From Plantago major (taxonomy: Eukaryota > Streptophyta > Magnoliopsida > Lamiales > Plantaginaceae), in assembly GCA_026545765.1 (NCBI GenBank), contig CM048844.1:20778237-20842236 (forward strand): a stretch of 64,000 nt of DNA. Reading direction: 5' to 3'. A program made the position numbers and the translations under genes. A model generated the notes under the pieces. The model saw only the letters and a program-made list of their open reading frames with translations. It made no database searches and was not told where the DNA came from. Numbering within the stretch: the first letter of the stretch is position 1; each line of letters begins with the position of its first letter. Below are positions 33,061 to 44,603 of the stretch, in pieces.

Positions 33061-35793
33061 TTGCATTTCCAATTCCCCAGGAGGAAAAATGACAGAGCAA
33101 CCCTGCAACTCAGATCGATTCCGTGAATTACCGAAAAATTGATCTTTCGGATATTTTCTTTACTGGAGATGAAAGATGTTGTCAAAATAGGTATACTCTC
33201 TAAAAGTTGGAAAAGCCTATGGACCCAAGTTGATAATCTTGTTTACAAATGCATAATTTGCATAGATGAAAATGAATATCGACAACGTGGGCAAATTGTC
33301 TCCTTTGTTGATCGCACTTTAATGCGGTGCACTGGAAACATAAAAACGTTCAATTTTTTCACGTCGTACGATATGGAATGTAATGATAGGGATATGGATG
33401 CGTTATTTCATAAGTGGATTACGCATGTTGTGAAGAGGAATGTTGAGCTTCTCAAGCTCAAGTTCAATTATGTTTGCTATGTTCGCTATTATATTCCTAA
33501 TTGTGTGTACTTGTGTTCGTCGTATACGAAATTGAAATTGCACGGGGTGCAAGTGTGGATATTTTCCCCTGTAAACTGGCTGGCGCTTAAGAGTTTGTGT
33601 TTACAGAATATTGATTCAAACAATGGGTCTGTTCGGAATATGTTGATCGGTAGTCCTGCTCTGGAGAATATTGCTCTTCAGGCAATCAATGGTCTGAATC
33701 AGATCGATACAGTGTCTCCAAGTGTGAAGAAACTAAAGCTGGTAAACTTTGATTATCAGGATAATGGTCATGAGGATGTTCTGAGGATTAGTGCACCTTG
33801 GCTTCAGGAGTTGGAGATTTTTGGCAAGTTTCTTGTTACTGGATTTCAGTTAGTGGACGTGTCTTCTTTGGTGAGAGTTACGGTTATGATCACCACTCTT
33901 TGCCCGGCATTTCTTGAAGATGACGGAGAAGGTGAAGGTGAAGGTGAAGCCTTGGAGTTGAATGGCATGACTTGGTACAATAACATGTACAATAACATCT
34001 GGATTGATATGGTTGCTGAACTAGTCAATTCTCTGGGTCATGTTGGGGAACTTATAATCGGATTACATCCCATTCAGGTGACATTTCTCCTAATTAAACT
34101 CATCTTTTATAGATTCATTAAGTTGATGTGCACACAGATGTTTCACTCTTTAGTTCTTGGTTCAAGTAATGCTTCAGCCAGTTTCTGGAATAGTAATGTT
34201 CTTTTCTGGTGTTCTTGTGATATGTATAAACACCACAACACGTAATCTTTATGCATACGCTCGCACCTGCAGTGAAGTGCATAGAACCTAAGATTCTTTG
34301 TGAAGCACCTAGTACATTAGAGTGATGCATTGGAATGTGAAAAATAATAGCAGGAAATGAAAATTGATAGATTAAACCAAAAAAATTATGATAGTATATA
34401 TATTGTTCCAGACAGATCATTTAAAATAATTCTTGTGTTCTTGCTCAGTGCTGATTATATGGTGGTTCATCCATTTGCCATTAGAATTTAGATTGTGCTG
34501 AAACTGACATGTGATATATTGATAAGTTTCGCAAAATCGAACTGCCTATTGATGCAGTATTTGATCGTTTTCTACGTATAGAATTGCAGTCTCATATGCC
34601 TATGAAGTTCTATCCGTATTTAATGGTTGTATGCTTTCTATGATTGACATTTGACAACGCTCTTGCATATTCTGATCTATGACAGGTCTTGACATTGTTG
34701 AAATTGAAAGGCAGACCGTCTCCACTGTTCAATTGCAAGCATGCGACTATCGATTCAGCTCTTTGGAAGTATGATCTCCCTGGGATAGCATGCCTATTGG
34801 AAAATGCACCCCATTTGGAGACGTTATTAATAAAGGCAGTGTTCACCTCGCAGGTGCAATTATCCACACTTTATTTTGATACTTCCATAGTTCCATGAAA
34901 AATTTGCAGAGTAGTTTAAAATTCAGTGGTTTACAATTATAGTCTCATGTTCACTTGCAATGGCACTGTGCTACATGTATTAGTAATTCATCGAAGGATT
35001 CTGCTGTCTTTATGATTACTCTAATCCATTTTTTTCTTCTTATATCCTGTATAAGATTTTGAGGGATTTTCCAACTCTCTTTATTGGTTTGAAATTCCCA
35101 ATCTACTAATTATGAACAGGATCAAAATGAATTGTAGTTCATTTCTAATGATTCTAAATTCATGAACCATCTTGCAATGTTGTTTGCTCTATATAATGTA
35201 ATTGATTTGTCCTACACAGGATGATGTCCCCCTTTCCCAGATCAGAGAGATTTTTAACAATGGAGATCCACACTTGAGTATGCCGAATGGGACTTTTGTG
35301 AATCTCAGGAGTGTGAAAATTGATTATTCGCAAGAGTCGTGCTATGTTCATGTTGGAAACATGTACACGGAGAGTCTTGACTTTGACATTATAAAATATA
35401 TATACCAAGGAGTGTTGTTGCTCTCGAGAAGTTGGTCCTGTACTCATCACCCAAAAGCAGCTTCTGCAAATCCTGGACATTGAATCTCTCCCAATTGCTA
35501 AATACATTCTTGACTACGAACAAAGTTGCAGAATGGGAGTTCAAGGAGATCAATGGCAGATTTGAATACAGCTTTCCAAAAGGCGTTTAACAACAACACT
35601 TACAGAGATGGAAGCTGTATTATGCTCCGATTAGAAATTCTTACTCGGGCAGTTGATTAACTTTGCTTGATTAGTTCGAATTGATTGGTGAATTTGTGAG
35701 ATTGATTGGAAGAGAGTTGTTGATCTTTCTGGATTTCTGTTATTGTTTGCTGTTTGGATTCGAGTCAACGTGGTTTTTCACTCAACAATATTT

Positions 35794-35840
35794 CGCACGG
35801 GTTAAGGTTTTCTCACGAATAAAAGTTTCATCCCGTGATA
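35794..35840 (+). repeat. Remnant of 5' LTR, gypsy element 2
   Basis: 47 bp matching the end of the 3' LTR (CGCACGGG..CCCGTGATA) with about two differences, directly before the primer-binding site. Confidence 0.85.
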
Positions 35841-35921
35841 AGTGGTATCAGAGCCACGCTGTGGTTCTGTAGCTTTCGTGTTTGAGGTAGTTCTTGGGAA
35901 AGTTCGTGCAAGAAGGAAGGA

Positions 35922-36850
35922 ATGGAGTCCAGTTCCAACGTGAGCAATTCAGCAGGTGGCGTGAAGAAGGTCAAGTCCATGGAGACTTGGGTGACCTGGG
36001 CCGAGGGAGTCATGGATGACCACAGTAAGGAGCTGGAGGACCTGGTGGAGCGGGTAAGGGCGTTGGAGGATAACCATGAGGAGTTAGAGGGGCAGGTGTT
36101 GGCCACCATCAACTCTCATAACACGGATGTCCATGCCATGTTCGAGACCTACAAGGCCGAGATGAAGGAGGCATGGGAAACCATCAAGGGCAAGATGGTT
36201 ATACTTGAAAGGGCTATGGCCAATGTTGGGGAACATGGAGGTGCGGCACCTCATCGAATTGATGTTCCAAGGCCTAACCCATTCAAGGGGTCTAGGAATG
36301 CTCGGGAGATCGATGATTTTCTATGGGCTATGGAGCGGTACTTTGGTGCTTGCAACATTCGGGATGATGCAACCAAGTTACAAACAACTCCTTACTACTT
36401 GGTTGAGACGGCTCTACTATGGTGGAGGCGTGAGACGAACATTGAACGAGGCACCGTCCGGATGGAGACATGGGACGATTTCAAGGCCGAGTTCAAGCGC
36501 CAATTCTACCCGCAAAATGTGGAGTTCGAGGCTCGGGCTAGGCTCAAGCAATTGACGCATTTCAAGTCCATCAAGGAGTATGTTAAGGAGTTCCAAGAAA
36601 TCATGCTCGAGCTGAGCCTTTGAGTGACAAGCCTAAGTTCAGGAAGGAGGACAAGGGAAAAGGTGGGGGAGATCGCCCACCTAAGCCAGGGAAGATGGCG
36701 TCCTCTTCCGGGAAGCTTGCGGAGGACTCAGGTAAGCCTAGAGCTTGTCACATTTGTGGTTCCACTAATCACTTGAAGTACAATTGTCCCTTGAGGGGAA
36801 AAGAAGGTTTCCGCGGCACAAGGATCCGACGAGTCCGAGACAGAAGATGA
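35922..36850 (+). pseudogene. Gypsy 2 gag and zinc knuckle
   Basis: Starts at ATG 35922. It has a coiled-coil-like acidic N-terminal third (LEDLVERVRALEDNHEELEG), then the gag core PNPFKGSRNAREIDDFLWAMERYF and ALLWWRRE, YPQNVEFEARARLKQL. A frame change at about 36620 leads to the zinc knuckle CHICGSTNHLKYNCP at 36746-36790. Confidence 0.88.
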
Positions 36851-36860
36851 AGGTGCCCAA

Positions 36861-37395
36861 ATGGGATCCTTGCACTTGTTCAATGCCCTCAAGGCTAATG
36901 TCGAGTCAATCAAGGGGCCAAGAAGGGGGTCTATGTTTGTGGATGCCTTGATTGGGGGCAAGAAAGTGAAGGCGCTTGTTGATACGGGGGCAACCCACAA
37001 CTACATGCATGCGAGAGGAAGTTGCAAGGACCTTGAAGTTGGCCATCTCGCCAAGCTAAAGGTCAATGAAGTCCGTGAATACAGCTCCGAAGAAGGTTTG
37101 CGGGCGATCCAAAAGGGTTGGCGTGCGCATCAGAGATTGGCAAGGGGAAATACCATTCACCGTAGTTCCTATGGACGACTATGAGGCTGTCTTGGGACTA
37201 CGATGGTTTGATCAGGTTCGGGCTTTCATTGCTCCTTTTTCTGATTCACTAATCATTTTGGATCATGAGAAGACTAGGGCCATTCCGGCTAGGAGGGAAG
37301 AAAGGGGCATGAGTATGCTCTCGGCCATGCAATTCAATCGGGGACTCAAAAGCGGGGAAGGGACATTTGCGGCATTTGTCTTACCCGATGGCTAG
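36861..37395 (+). pseudogene. Gypsy 2 aspartic protease
   Basis: MFVDALIGGKKVKALVDTGATHNYM carries the protease active-site triad DTG at about 36979-36987. A frame change near 37070 leads to PFTVVPMDDYEAVLGLRWF, the second conserved protease block. Confidence 0.85.
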
Positions 37396-37437
37396 GAGGA
37401 GCCCAAAGGATAAGGAATGGTCCCCTAAGAGGTCCAG

Positions 37438-38312
37438 GTGGTGCTAGAAGAATTCAAGGATGTAATGCCTAATGATCTCCCGAAGAGGTTACCACCGCAA
37501 AGGGATGTGGATCACAAGATCGAGTTAGTGACTGAGTCTATGCCACCATCCCGCACGCCCTACCGGATGGCTCCGCCCGAGCTAAAGGAGTTACAGAGGC
37601 AATTGAAGGAGTTGTTGGATGCTGGGATGATTCAACCATCCAAATCCCCTTATGGTGCCCCGGTATTGTTCCAGAAGAAGCACGATGGGTCGCTACAGAT
37701 GTGTGTGGATTACCGGGCACTTAACAAGTTGACGGTCCGGAACAAGTACCCAATCCCACTCATTGGGGAATTGTTCGACCAACTTGGAGGAGCTAAGTGG
37801 TTTTCCAAGATAGACTTGCGGTCGGGATATTGGCAAGTCCGGATTGCGGAGGGAGACGAGCCAAAGACCGCCATGGTCACAAGGTATGGGTCATATGAGT
37901 TCTTTGTTATGCCATTCGGCCTTACAAATGCACCTGCTGCATTTTGCACTTTGATGAATAAGGTGTTTCACCCATACCTAGATAGACCGCCATAGTCTAT
38001 CTTGATGATATTGTGGTGTACTCACCCATATTGGAAGACCATGTGGAGCATCTGCGGTTGGTGTTTCAGGCCTTGCGAGAGAACGAGCTATATGCGAAGT
38101 TGGAGAAGTGCTTGTTCGCCCAAGATGAGGTATCCTTCCTTGGCCATCCCATAAAGAATGGGCAAATTATGATGGATAAGGCCAAGGTGAAGGCTATTCG
38201 GGACTGGGAAACCCCAAAGGATGTGTCCCAATTACGTTCCTTCTTGGGGTCGATCAACTACTATCGGAAGTTCATCAAGGGGGTACTCCAAGATTGTCGC
38301 GCCACTGACTGA
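37438..38312 (+). pseudogene. Gypsy 2 reverse transcriptase
   Basis: Contains [17 protein letters not shown], the fingers block [34 protein letters not shown] and [17 protein letters not shown]. The frame breaks just before the catalytic box. [13 protein letters not shown] is found in another frame after 37995. Thumb-region FLGHPIKNG and [13 protein letters not shown] follow. Confidence 0.9.
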
Positions 38313-38401
38313 TCTCTTGAAGAACCACACATGGGCATGGAAAAAAAAATGCCAGGAGACCTTTAAGCGACTCAAGGCCGCAGTAATGGAGGAGCCGGTA
38401 C

Positions 38402-39508
38402 TTGCCTTACCGGATCATACTAAGGAGGACGAGGTCCAAACAGATGCATCCGACTTTGCTATTGGAGGGGGTGCTGATGCAAGATGGACACCCGATAGCT
38501 TATGAGAGCCGGAAGCTAAACGACACGGAGAGGCGGTACACGGTCCATGAGAAGGAAATGACCGCAATCGTGCATTGTCTACGCACATGGAGGCACTACC
38601 TTCTCGGGAGTAGATTTGTGGTCCGAACGGACAATGTTGTCACATGTTACTTCCAAACCCAAAAGAAACTCATGCCAAAGCAGGCACGGTGGCAAGAGTT
38701 TCTAGCAGAGTTCAACTACACCTTGGAGTACAAGCCGGGGTTGACAAATCGTGTAGCCGATGCTCTAAGTCGAAGGGCGGATCTCGCTGCCATTAGCCAA
38801 CCCGAGACCAACCTTAAGGAGCACATACAGGAAGGCTTAGAAAAGGATCCCGTGGCCCAAAACATAAGGGAGCTGGCACGAGAAGGGAAGACACGGAGAT
38901 TTTGGATCTGGGACGAGTTGTTGTTCATCAAAGGAGATCGGTTGTTTGTGCCCAAGTGGGGGAGTCTAAGGCGGGACATTTTGAAGGAATGTCACGACTC
39001 GCAGTGGGCAAGACATCCGAGGATGCATCGCACCATGGCATTGATGGAGGACTCCTATTATTGGCCAAAGATGAGGGACGATGTAGAGGCTTACGTCCGC
39101 ACGTGTTTGGTTTGCCAACAAGATAAGATCGAGCAACAACCAGCCGGATTACTCCAGCCTCTACCGGTGCCAAAACATCCATTTGAGAGAATCTCAATGG
39201 ACTTTATCACCTGTTTGCCAAAGTCAGAGGGATATGGGACCATTATTGTGGTCGGTGACAGGTTCTCAAAGTATGGTACCTTCATCTCGGCGCCACCCGA
39301 CGTCACAGCCTTGGACACGGCCAAGTTATTCTTGAAGCATGTCGTGAAGCACTGGGGATTGCCAAAGACAATCGTGAGCGACTGTGATCCACGGTTCACT
39401 GGGAAGTTTTGGTCCGAGTTGTTCAAGTTGTTGGGCTCTAATAGGCATTCTCGGCCAGTTTCCACCCACAAACTGATGAGCAGACCGAGCGGGTCAATGC
39501 ATTGCTAG
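38402..39508 (+). pseudogene. Gypsy 2 RNase H and integrase
   Basis: Frame with RNase H (YESRKLNDTERRYTVHEKEM, RTDNVVTCYF), linker NRVADALSRRADL, then integrase: the HHCC zinc region (HDSQWARHPRMHRT, CLVCQQDK), MDFITCLPKSEGYGTI, VVGDRFSKYGTF and DCDPRFTGKFWSEL. The tail shifts out of frame near 39440, before the catalytic Glu. Confidence 0.9.
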
Positions 39509-39527
39509 AGCTATATCTTGCCACTAC

Positions 39528-40110
39528 GTGAGTGCTAATCAGAAGGATTGGCCGAAGCTCTTGGACACCGCTCAGTTCTCATACAATTTGCAGAAGAGTG
39601 AGTCTACGGGGAGGAGTCCTTTCGAGCTAGCTACCGGAAGGCAACCTATGACTCCCCATAACATAGCAGCAGGTTACTCGGGACATAGCTCATTGGCGTA
39701 TACTTTGGCATAAGGGACTGATTCGGAGGTACGAAGGGCCGTTCCCGATCGAAAGGCGAGTGGGGAATGTTTCATATCGCTTGGGGTTACCGCGGAAGCT
39801 TAAGATTCATCCGGTCTTCCATGTGAGCCAACTCAAACCTTATCACGAAGACAAGGAGAATTCGGAGAGGGGACAATCAAGTCGACAACCCACGGCCGTC
39901 GTCACTTCCTTCGACAAGGATGTAGAAGAGATCATCTCCCACCGATAAATTCTAAGGAGAGGAGTGCCGCTTTACACAGAATACTTCGTTCGATGGAAGG
40001 GACTACCCGATGCCGAGAGTAGCTGGGAGCATGAAGATCATTTGTGGCAATTCGGACATATGATCAACGAGTATCGAGCTAAGGTCGAGCCGAGGACGGC
40101 AACGACTTAG
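39528..40110 (+). pseudogene. Gypsy 2 integrase C-terminus and chromodomain
   Basis: Pieces in two frames: DWPKLLDTAQFSYNLQKSES, KIHPVFHVSQLKPYHED, and, after a stop at about 39946, YFVRWKGLPDAESSWEHED, a clear chromodomain. The last frame ends with TAG at 40108-40110, right before the polypurine tract. Confidence 0.88.
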
Positions 40111-40121
40111 GTGGGGGAGAA

Positions 40122-40553
40122 TGTCATGGCCCAACTCTTTTGCGGTCCAAGCCCAACATTTTCAAGACCCAAGTACATGGAGGATTCTCTAGAATGTTCC
40201 CAAGTCCATGGAGGAGTAACATTATCTCGAATGTTCTTGTATATAGTAGAAGCATAGAAGCTTGTAGATAAGAGAACCTTGTAGAAGGATCTAGGTCATA
40301 GAATAACCTAGAAGGATCTCCACCATTCCTAAGGGAGGTGGTTGTGTATATATAGGCCTTTGGCCATTCCATTTGGAATCATCAAGCAAATATAAGCAAT
40401 CAAGTATTCTTGCAAACTTTCTAGCTCTCAACACTACTCTTCTTACACACTTTACACTTTGGTTGGAAGGCTTACTAGCTAGTATCGGGGCGAACTAGTC
40501 TAGTGCCGCACGGGTTAAGGTTTTCTCACGAATCAAAATTTCATCCCGTGATA
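40122..40553 (+). repeat. 3' LTR of gypsy element 2
   Basis: 432 bp; begins TGTCATGGCCC after the polypurine tract, includes a TATA-like GTATATATAGG at about 40346, and ends at CCCGTGATA judged from the 5' remnant. Confidence 0.82.
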
Positions 40554-40705
40554 TTAGGCTAGCCTAGGTGGTGGGTTCGCCCCTGTACAAGCATTAATGA
40601 AAAGTAGTTCATCGTAGAATTCTTCATCTTGATTGTGTTAGTTTAGCATTCATACCCATTAAATTCCAATGGAAGGCCAGACTAAATTAAAATGGTAGTA
40701 CGTTA

Positions 40706-40870
40706 CTCCGCCCGTCCCTTTTCTTTTCTTTTCGACGTTTTTTTTAAGAAAATTAATTGTTTATTGTTTGTTGTTGGAGATAGAAATGATAAATATTAAT
40801 AAATAAAATATGCGAGATAAAATAGAGAAATGATAAAAAAAAATGAAAAAAGTATAACCATTTTTGTTGT
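40706..40870. mobile_element. Stowaway-like MITE, left end only
   Basis: Starts with CTCCGCCCGTCCCTTTT preceded by TA, the usual Stowaway end and duplication. It continues with typical AGATAAAATAGAGAAATGATAAAA text. No matching right end before the F-box fragment at 40.92 kb, so probably truncated. Confidence 0.5.
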
Positions 40871-40924
40871 TTTTAAACTGAGACTACGCTAATGGTACAC
40901 CATGAAGTAATATGATATGAAATT

Positions 40925-43900
40925 GTCTCTTCCCTAGTGAAAGCAACACTCAAATTCACGGTTCAAAGGTCAATAGATGATCCAGAAGATTCAGATGATC
41001 CGAGTGCAATGTTATAATTGACATGGTGACTAAAATACTGAAATCCGTGTCTCATGTTGATGAACTAATTATTGGATCACAACCCATCCAGGTGAGATAT
41101 ATGCAATTATTTACATGCATATAAATGAGGCTGTTTCCAGTTGTATTTCACTTTTAGATTACAAATTATACGTATGGGAACTCTACAGTCTTAGTTCTAA
41201 CTTCTAAGATCCTTTGTGTACTAAAAAACACATATTGGAACTTTTCAATTGTAGTTCTAGCCATTGGAAATTTTCCTTCAGGCTGTTTTAGTGGGCCTAA
41301 CCCCTGTCCTGATGCAAATTCTTTAGGCCAATTGTACCTTGTCCTAATGACAGACTTTTCAATATAACTAACTGAATTTGTGATCAACTATTTATTTGCC
41401 TAGTCATCTGTTATTGAGATATATCCATAATAATTGTTCCGTCGATCTATAACATGTCTTTTCATTGTCACACCATTTAGCTGTTAGGTTTGTTTACATC
41501 AAAGTGCATAAATACATATAATGTACTCTGCTTTCATCCTCTTCAGATATCATTTTCATGTATGAGTCTCGCTTAGTCATTGTTCAACTAAAATTTGAAG
41601 TAATGGATTTCATCTGTTTAAGTGGGTGTGCAACTCTAACCCATTTTCACCCACCCTGTGCCCACAACAAAAGCAACAAAGAAGTAGTAAAAAAGAATAT
41701 AATGGAGACTCTTTGTCATGTAATTGATATGTGGTGTGGTTTTGATGAGCATTGACAATTACCTGACATTTTTCTTGAAGTGAATGGCATTAACATTTCT
41801 TGGAGAAACAATATTTGGAAATATCTCTAATATCAACAGCAGGTCCTTAAGATATGTTTTGACCTTGTCAGGACTTTTGAGCGAAAATTGTTGATTGAAG
41901 AAATAGGGGCAAATTACATATGGACCCCCTGTTAGATTTCGTAATTACAGATAGGTACCCGTTAGTGGAACAATAACATTCAAATTCAGTTAGATAAAAA
42001 TCAATTACATATAAGTCCACGAATTTGACTTTTGGCGATTTAAAAGCTGGAAAGTCCATTTTTGCCCCTGTTCAAATTTAGAAATTGCCAAAACGGTTTA
42101 ACTTATCATTTGTCGCGTGCATGGCATGTGGACTTCTATGTAATTAAACACGAACTTATGTCTTACATGTAATTGAATTATGACCGTTATTTTTTTAAAA
42201 AAAAATGATCGTTTGGAAGTTAATTGGAGGCTATTTATACACCAAAACTTGCCATTTTATCATTTTATTTCAAAAAATTTCACTATAAGTATATACATGT
42301 TAATATATATTACGTTGGCCGAGTGTCGAGCACTATGTAGTACATTTTATATATAAGTATTGTTTCTAAAAAATCATTTTGTACAATAGCTTTTTCATGT
42401 ATTTTGTTAAACAAATGTACCTATTAGCATTTGAAAATCCTATTAGTATAGTATGTACTTAATTAAATAACAATAATAAAATAAATATTCTTTTATTGAT
42501 CAGAGCTTCCCATGGATCGCCGGAGACTCGCCACATCTTTAAGCTCGTGGAAGCTCCGATCTTTTTTTTTTGTTTTGTTTTGTTTTGAGCTTCCGTCATG
42601 GAAGCGCCGATCTGGAGCTTCCACGCCGCCATGGAAGCTCATGGTGGGCGGAAGTTGGAGTTTCCGCCCGCCATGGAAGCTCCGATCTGGAGCTTCCACG
42701 GCGTGGAAGCTCTAGATCGGAGCTTCCATGGCAGAAACTCAATTAAAAAAAAAAAGAAAAAAAAACAGATCGGAGCTTCCACCGGAGCTCCGACAGTGAT
42801 TTTGGTGGCGGTGGAGAATGGGGAAGAAGAGTTAAAATTTTAATAATTAAATTGTTTTGAAGAAGTTTATAATTTAAAATAACTAAGGCATGTTTGGTTT
42901 GTTTATAATCTTAAGTTGGTCAACCAAAAAATAACTTTTTAGACCTATATGGAATTGTTCCACTAATGGGGATTCAGATGAGCGAGGAGCCACTAAAAGG
43001 GTAGATCTATGTAATTTTCTCAAGAAATAGAGAACTGAAAGATATTGTGCTTCTTGTTAAGAGGTCTATATGGTGGTTTTCCAATTGATCTTAATAACAT
43101 GTCTCTAATGATTACAGGCTTCTCAAGATATAATTGCTAGATCATGAGATTTATCCATATGGATCTGAGCTCTAAATTTTACCCACTCACTTATTGCTTT
43201 GTATGACAGATCTTGTCATTGTCGAAAGTGATGGGTAGAGGTCCTCTGTTCAAGTGCAAACATTTGGCAATTGAGTCGCCCTTTTGGATGTTTGATCTCC
43301 CTGGAATATCATGTCTATTGGAAAATGCACCTCATCTAGAGACACTGTCTATAAAGGTATTCAAGTGGCAGGTAATATGAATTATGACTGTTCAACAGAT
43401 CCGGTACTTTGACACTTCCGTGCACTTCAATTATACAAATAATTGATACTATTAGGATTTTTGTGAGAAAATAGACTGTCTCCTAATACAATTTTGCATG
43501 CAGCAGTTAGTTACTCAACATGAGTTTCGACTATATATTATCACAAGGAAATGTTGGTTTCTTGAATTTTATCCCATTTGTCTTCTCTTTCTCTCTCACC
43601 AATCTTTTCTCCTATCTGCGTATGCCTACTTCATTTTCTGGTTTTAGTTTTTTCAAATTAATAATGCAAACAGGATCATGAGAACCATTATTCTTTTAAT
43701 TATATAGATGCCAAGTAAAGATTATTTATCATGTCATTGCTATGTGGTGTTGTTATATATATTGAATATGACGTGGTATTGTTGCTCTGAAATGCTGAAA
43801 AATGGAAATGAAAATTGTCAATTCTCAAAACCTGTGATATAAATGCGTGTGATAGAACAATATTTTGTATGAAATGTGGACATGATAGCAACTATGGATA

Positions 43901-44603
43901 TCCCCATATGTAAAATTTGTTTTTGGCATTGAAGTTGGAGGATTTCGTTTATTTGTGTGTGCATGTTACATCTCCCCATATAAGAGATTATGGTAGTTCG
44001 ATGACTCCAGTGTTCTATTTCCGAGTGATATACTAGGCAATATACTCTTACTCTGATCTATTTTATGTTGCTATGACATGGTGAAGATTGATTGCAGTTT
44101 GTTTAAAAGTGATGTTTTAACATCAAATGGCATAAAGGGTCATTCTGATGTTTTACATTATGTGTTCTTTGTAATCTTACTATCAGTTTTTTTTTATACA
44201 GGCATGGTCTCCCCTTGACCAGGCAAAGGCACTTTTCTATTATGGAGACTCGCACTTGAATATGCCAAGTGGAAAATTTCCACATCTAAAGAGAGTTACA
44301 ATTGACTTTTGGCGAAGTCCATGCTCCGATAATGGAGAGTGTTTTGAGTTTGAAATTGTAGAATACATACTAAGGAGTGTTGTTGTTCTCGAAAAGTTGG
44401 TCCTTTATTCATCGAGAAGCGGTTGCAGAGTCACCAACAGATGTCAGGATAAATGTTCATTTCAGTACGTACATCGCCTATCTGCGAAATTGCTGAACAC
44501 ATTTCTGGTTGGGACTAAAGCTGGAGAATGGGAGCTCAATAAGAGTAAAAACAAGTTTGAATTTAGCTTTTCGAATTATATGTCCTTGCTCCCTAAAGAA
44601 TGA
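40925..44603 (+). pseudogene. F-box/FBD-like gene, copy 2, lacking the F-box half
   Basis: Recognisable pieces: exon 1 tail about 40925-41091 (SSLVKATLKF, then with a shift SVSHVDELIIGSQPIQ), exon 2 43210-43371 (ILSLSKVMGRGPLFKCKHL..ENAPHLETL), exon 3 44202-44603 (GDSHLNMPSGKFPHLKRVTIDF, EYILRSVVVLEKLVLYSS, to SLLPKE). Splice sites match those of copy 1 exactly, so this is a tandem duplicate. Exons 2 and 3 are fully open, without the TA insertion of copy 1. The F-box and most LRRs are absent and gypsy element 2 lies upstream. Intron 1 has grown to 2.1 kb and carries a Mutator-like element. Possibly transcribed, but not as an SCF adaptor. Confidence 0.82.
41907..43021. mobile_element. Mutator-like non-autonomous element, perfect 9-bp TSD
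   Basis: Flanked by AAGAAATAG at 41898-41906 and 43022-43030. The left end GGGCAAATTACATATGG..CCC and the right end (other strand) GAGAAAATTACATAGAT..CCC are imperfect inverted repeats. Both continue into TTAGTGGAACAAT. The core at 42497-42790 is a cluster of GGAAGCTCCGATC/GATCTGGAGCTTCC palindromes with purine/pyrimidine runs. Same architecture as the elements at 4.0-5.8 kb. No transposase. It lies in intron 1 of F-box copy 2. Confidence 0.85.

Larger units (their letters stand above)
27948..35590 (+). pseudogene. F-box/LRR/FBD-like gene, copy 1, split by a gypsy element
   Basis: Host exon 1 = 27948-27960 plus 33066-34077, exon 2 = 34686-34853, exon 3 = 35220-35590. Family role: F-box proteins are substrate adaptors of SCF ubiquitin ligases. 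Seen: an F-box (DRFRELP..LIFRIFSLLEMKDVVKIGILSKSWKSLW), about 250 residues of degenerate LRRs (LKLKFNY, KLKLHGVQVW, LKSLCLQNI, PALENIAL), an acidic GE repeat, and an FBD-like end (LPGIACLLENAPHLETL, FEYSFPKG). Three lesions: a 5.1-kb retrotransposon after coding base 13; a one-base deletion near 33137 inside the F-box; a two-base TA insertion near 35398 before the last block. An ATG at 33089 lies in the original frame but meets the same frameshift. I judge it non-functional. Copy 2 lies at 40.9-44.6 kb. Confidence 0.88.
35794..40553 (+). mobile_element. Ty3/gypsy chromovirus, 5' LTR truncated
   Basis: Primer-binding site TGGTATCAGAGCC at 35843-35855, gag-protease-RT-RNase H-integrase-chromodomain on the plus strand, polypurine tract GTGGGGGAGAA at 40111-40121, and a 3' LTR at 40122-40553 starting TGTCATGG. 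Only the final 47 bp of a 5' LTR (35794-35840) match the 3' LTR; upstream DNA is unrelated. The polyprotein is broken into many frames. It follows the F-box copy 1 stop by about 200 bp and precedes the remains of copy 2. Confidence 0.92.
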
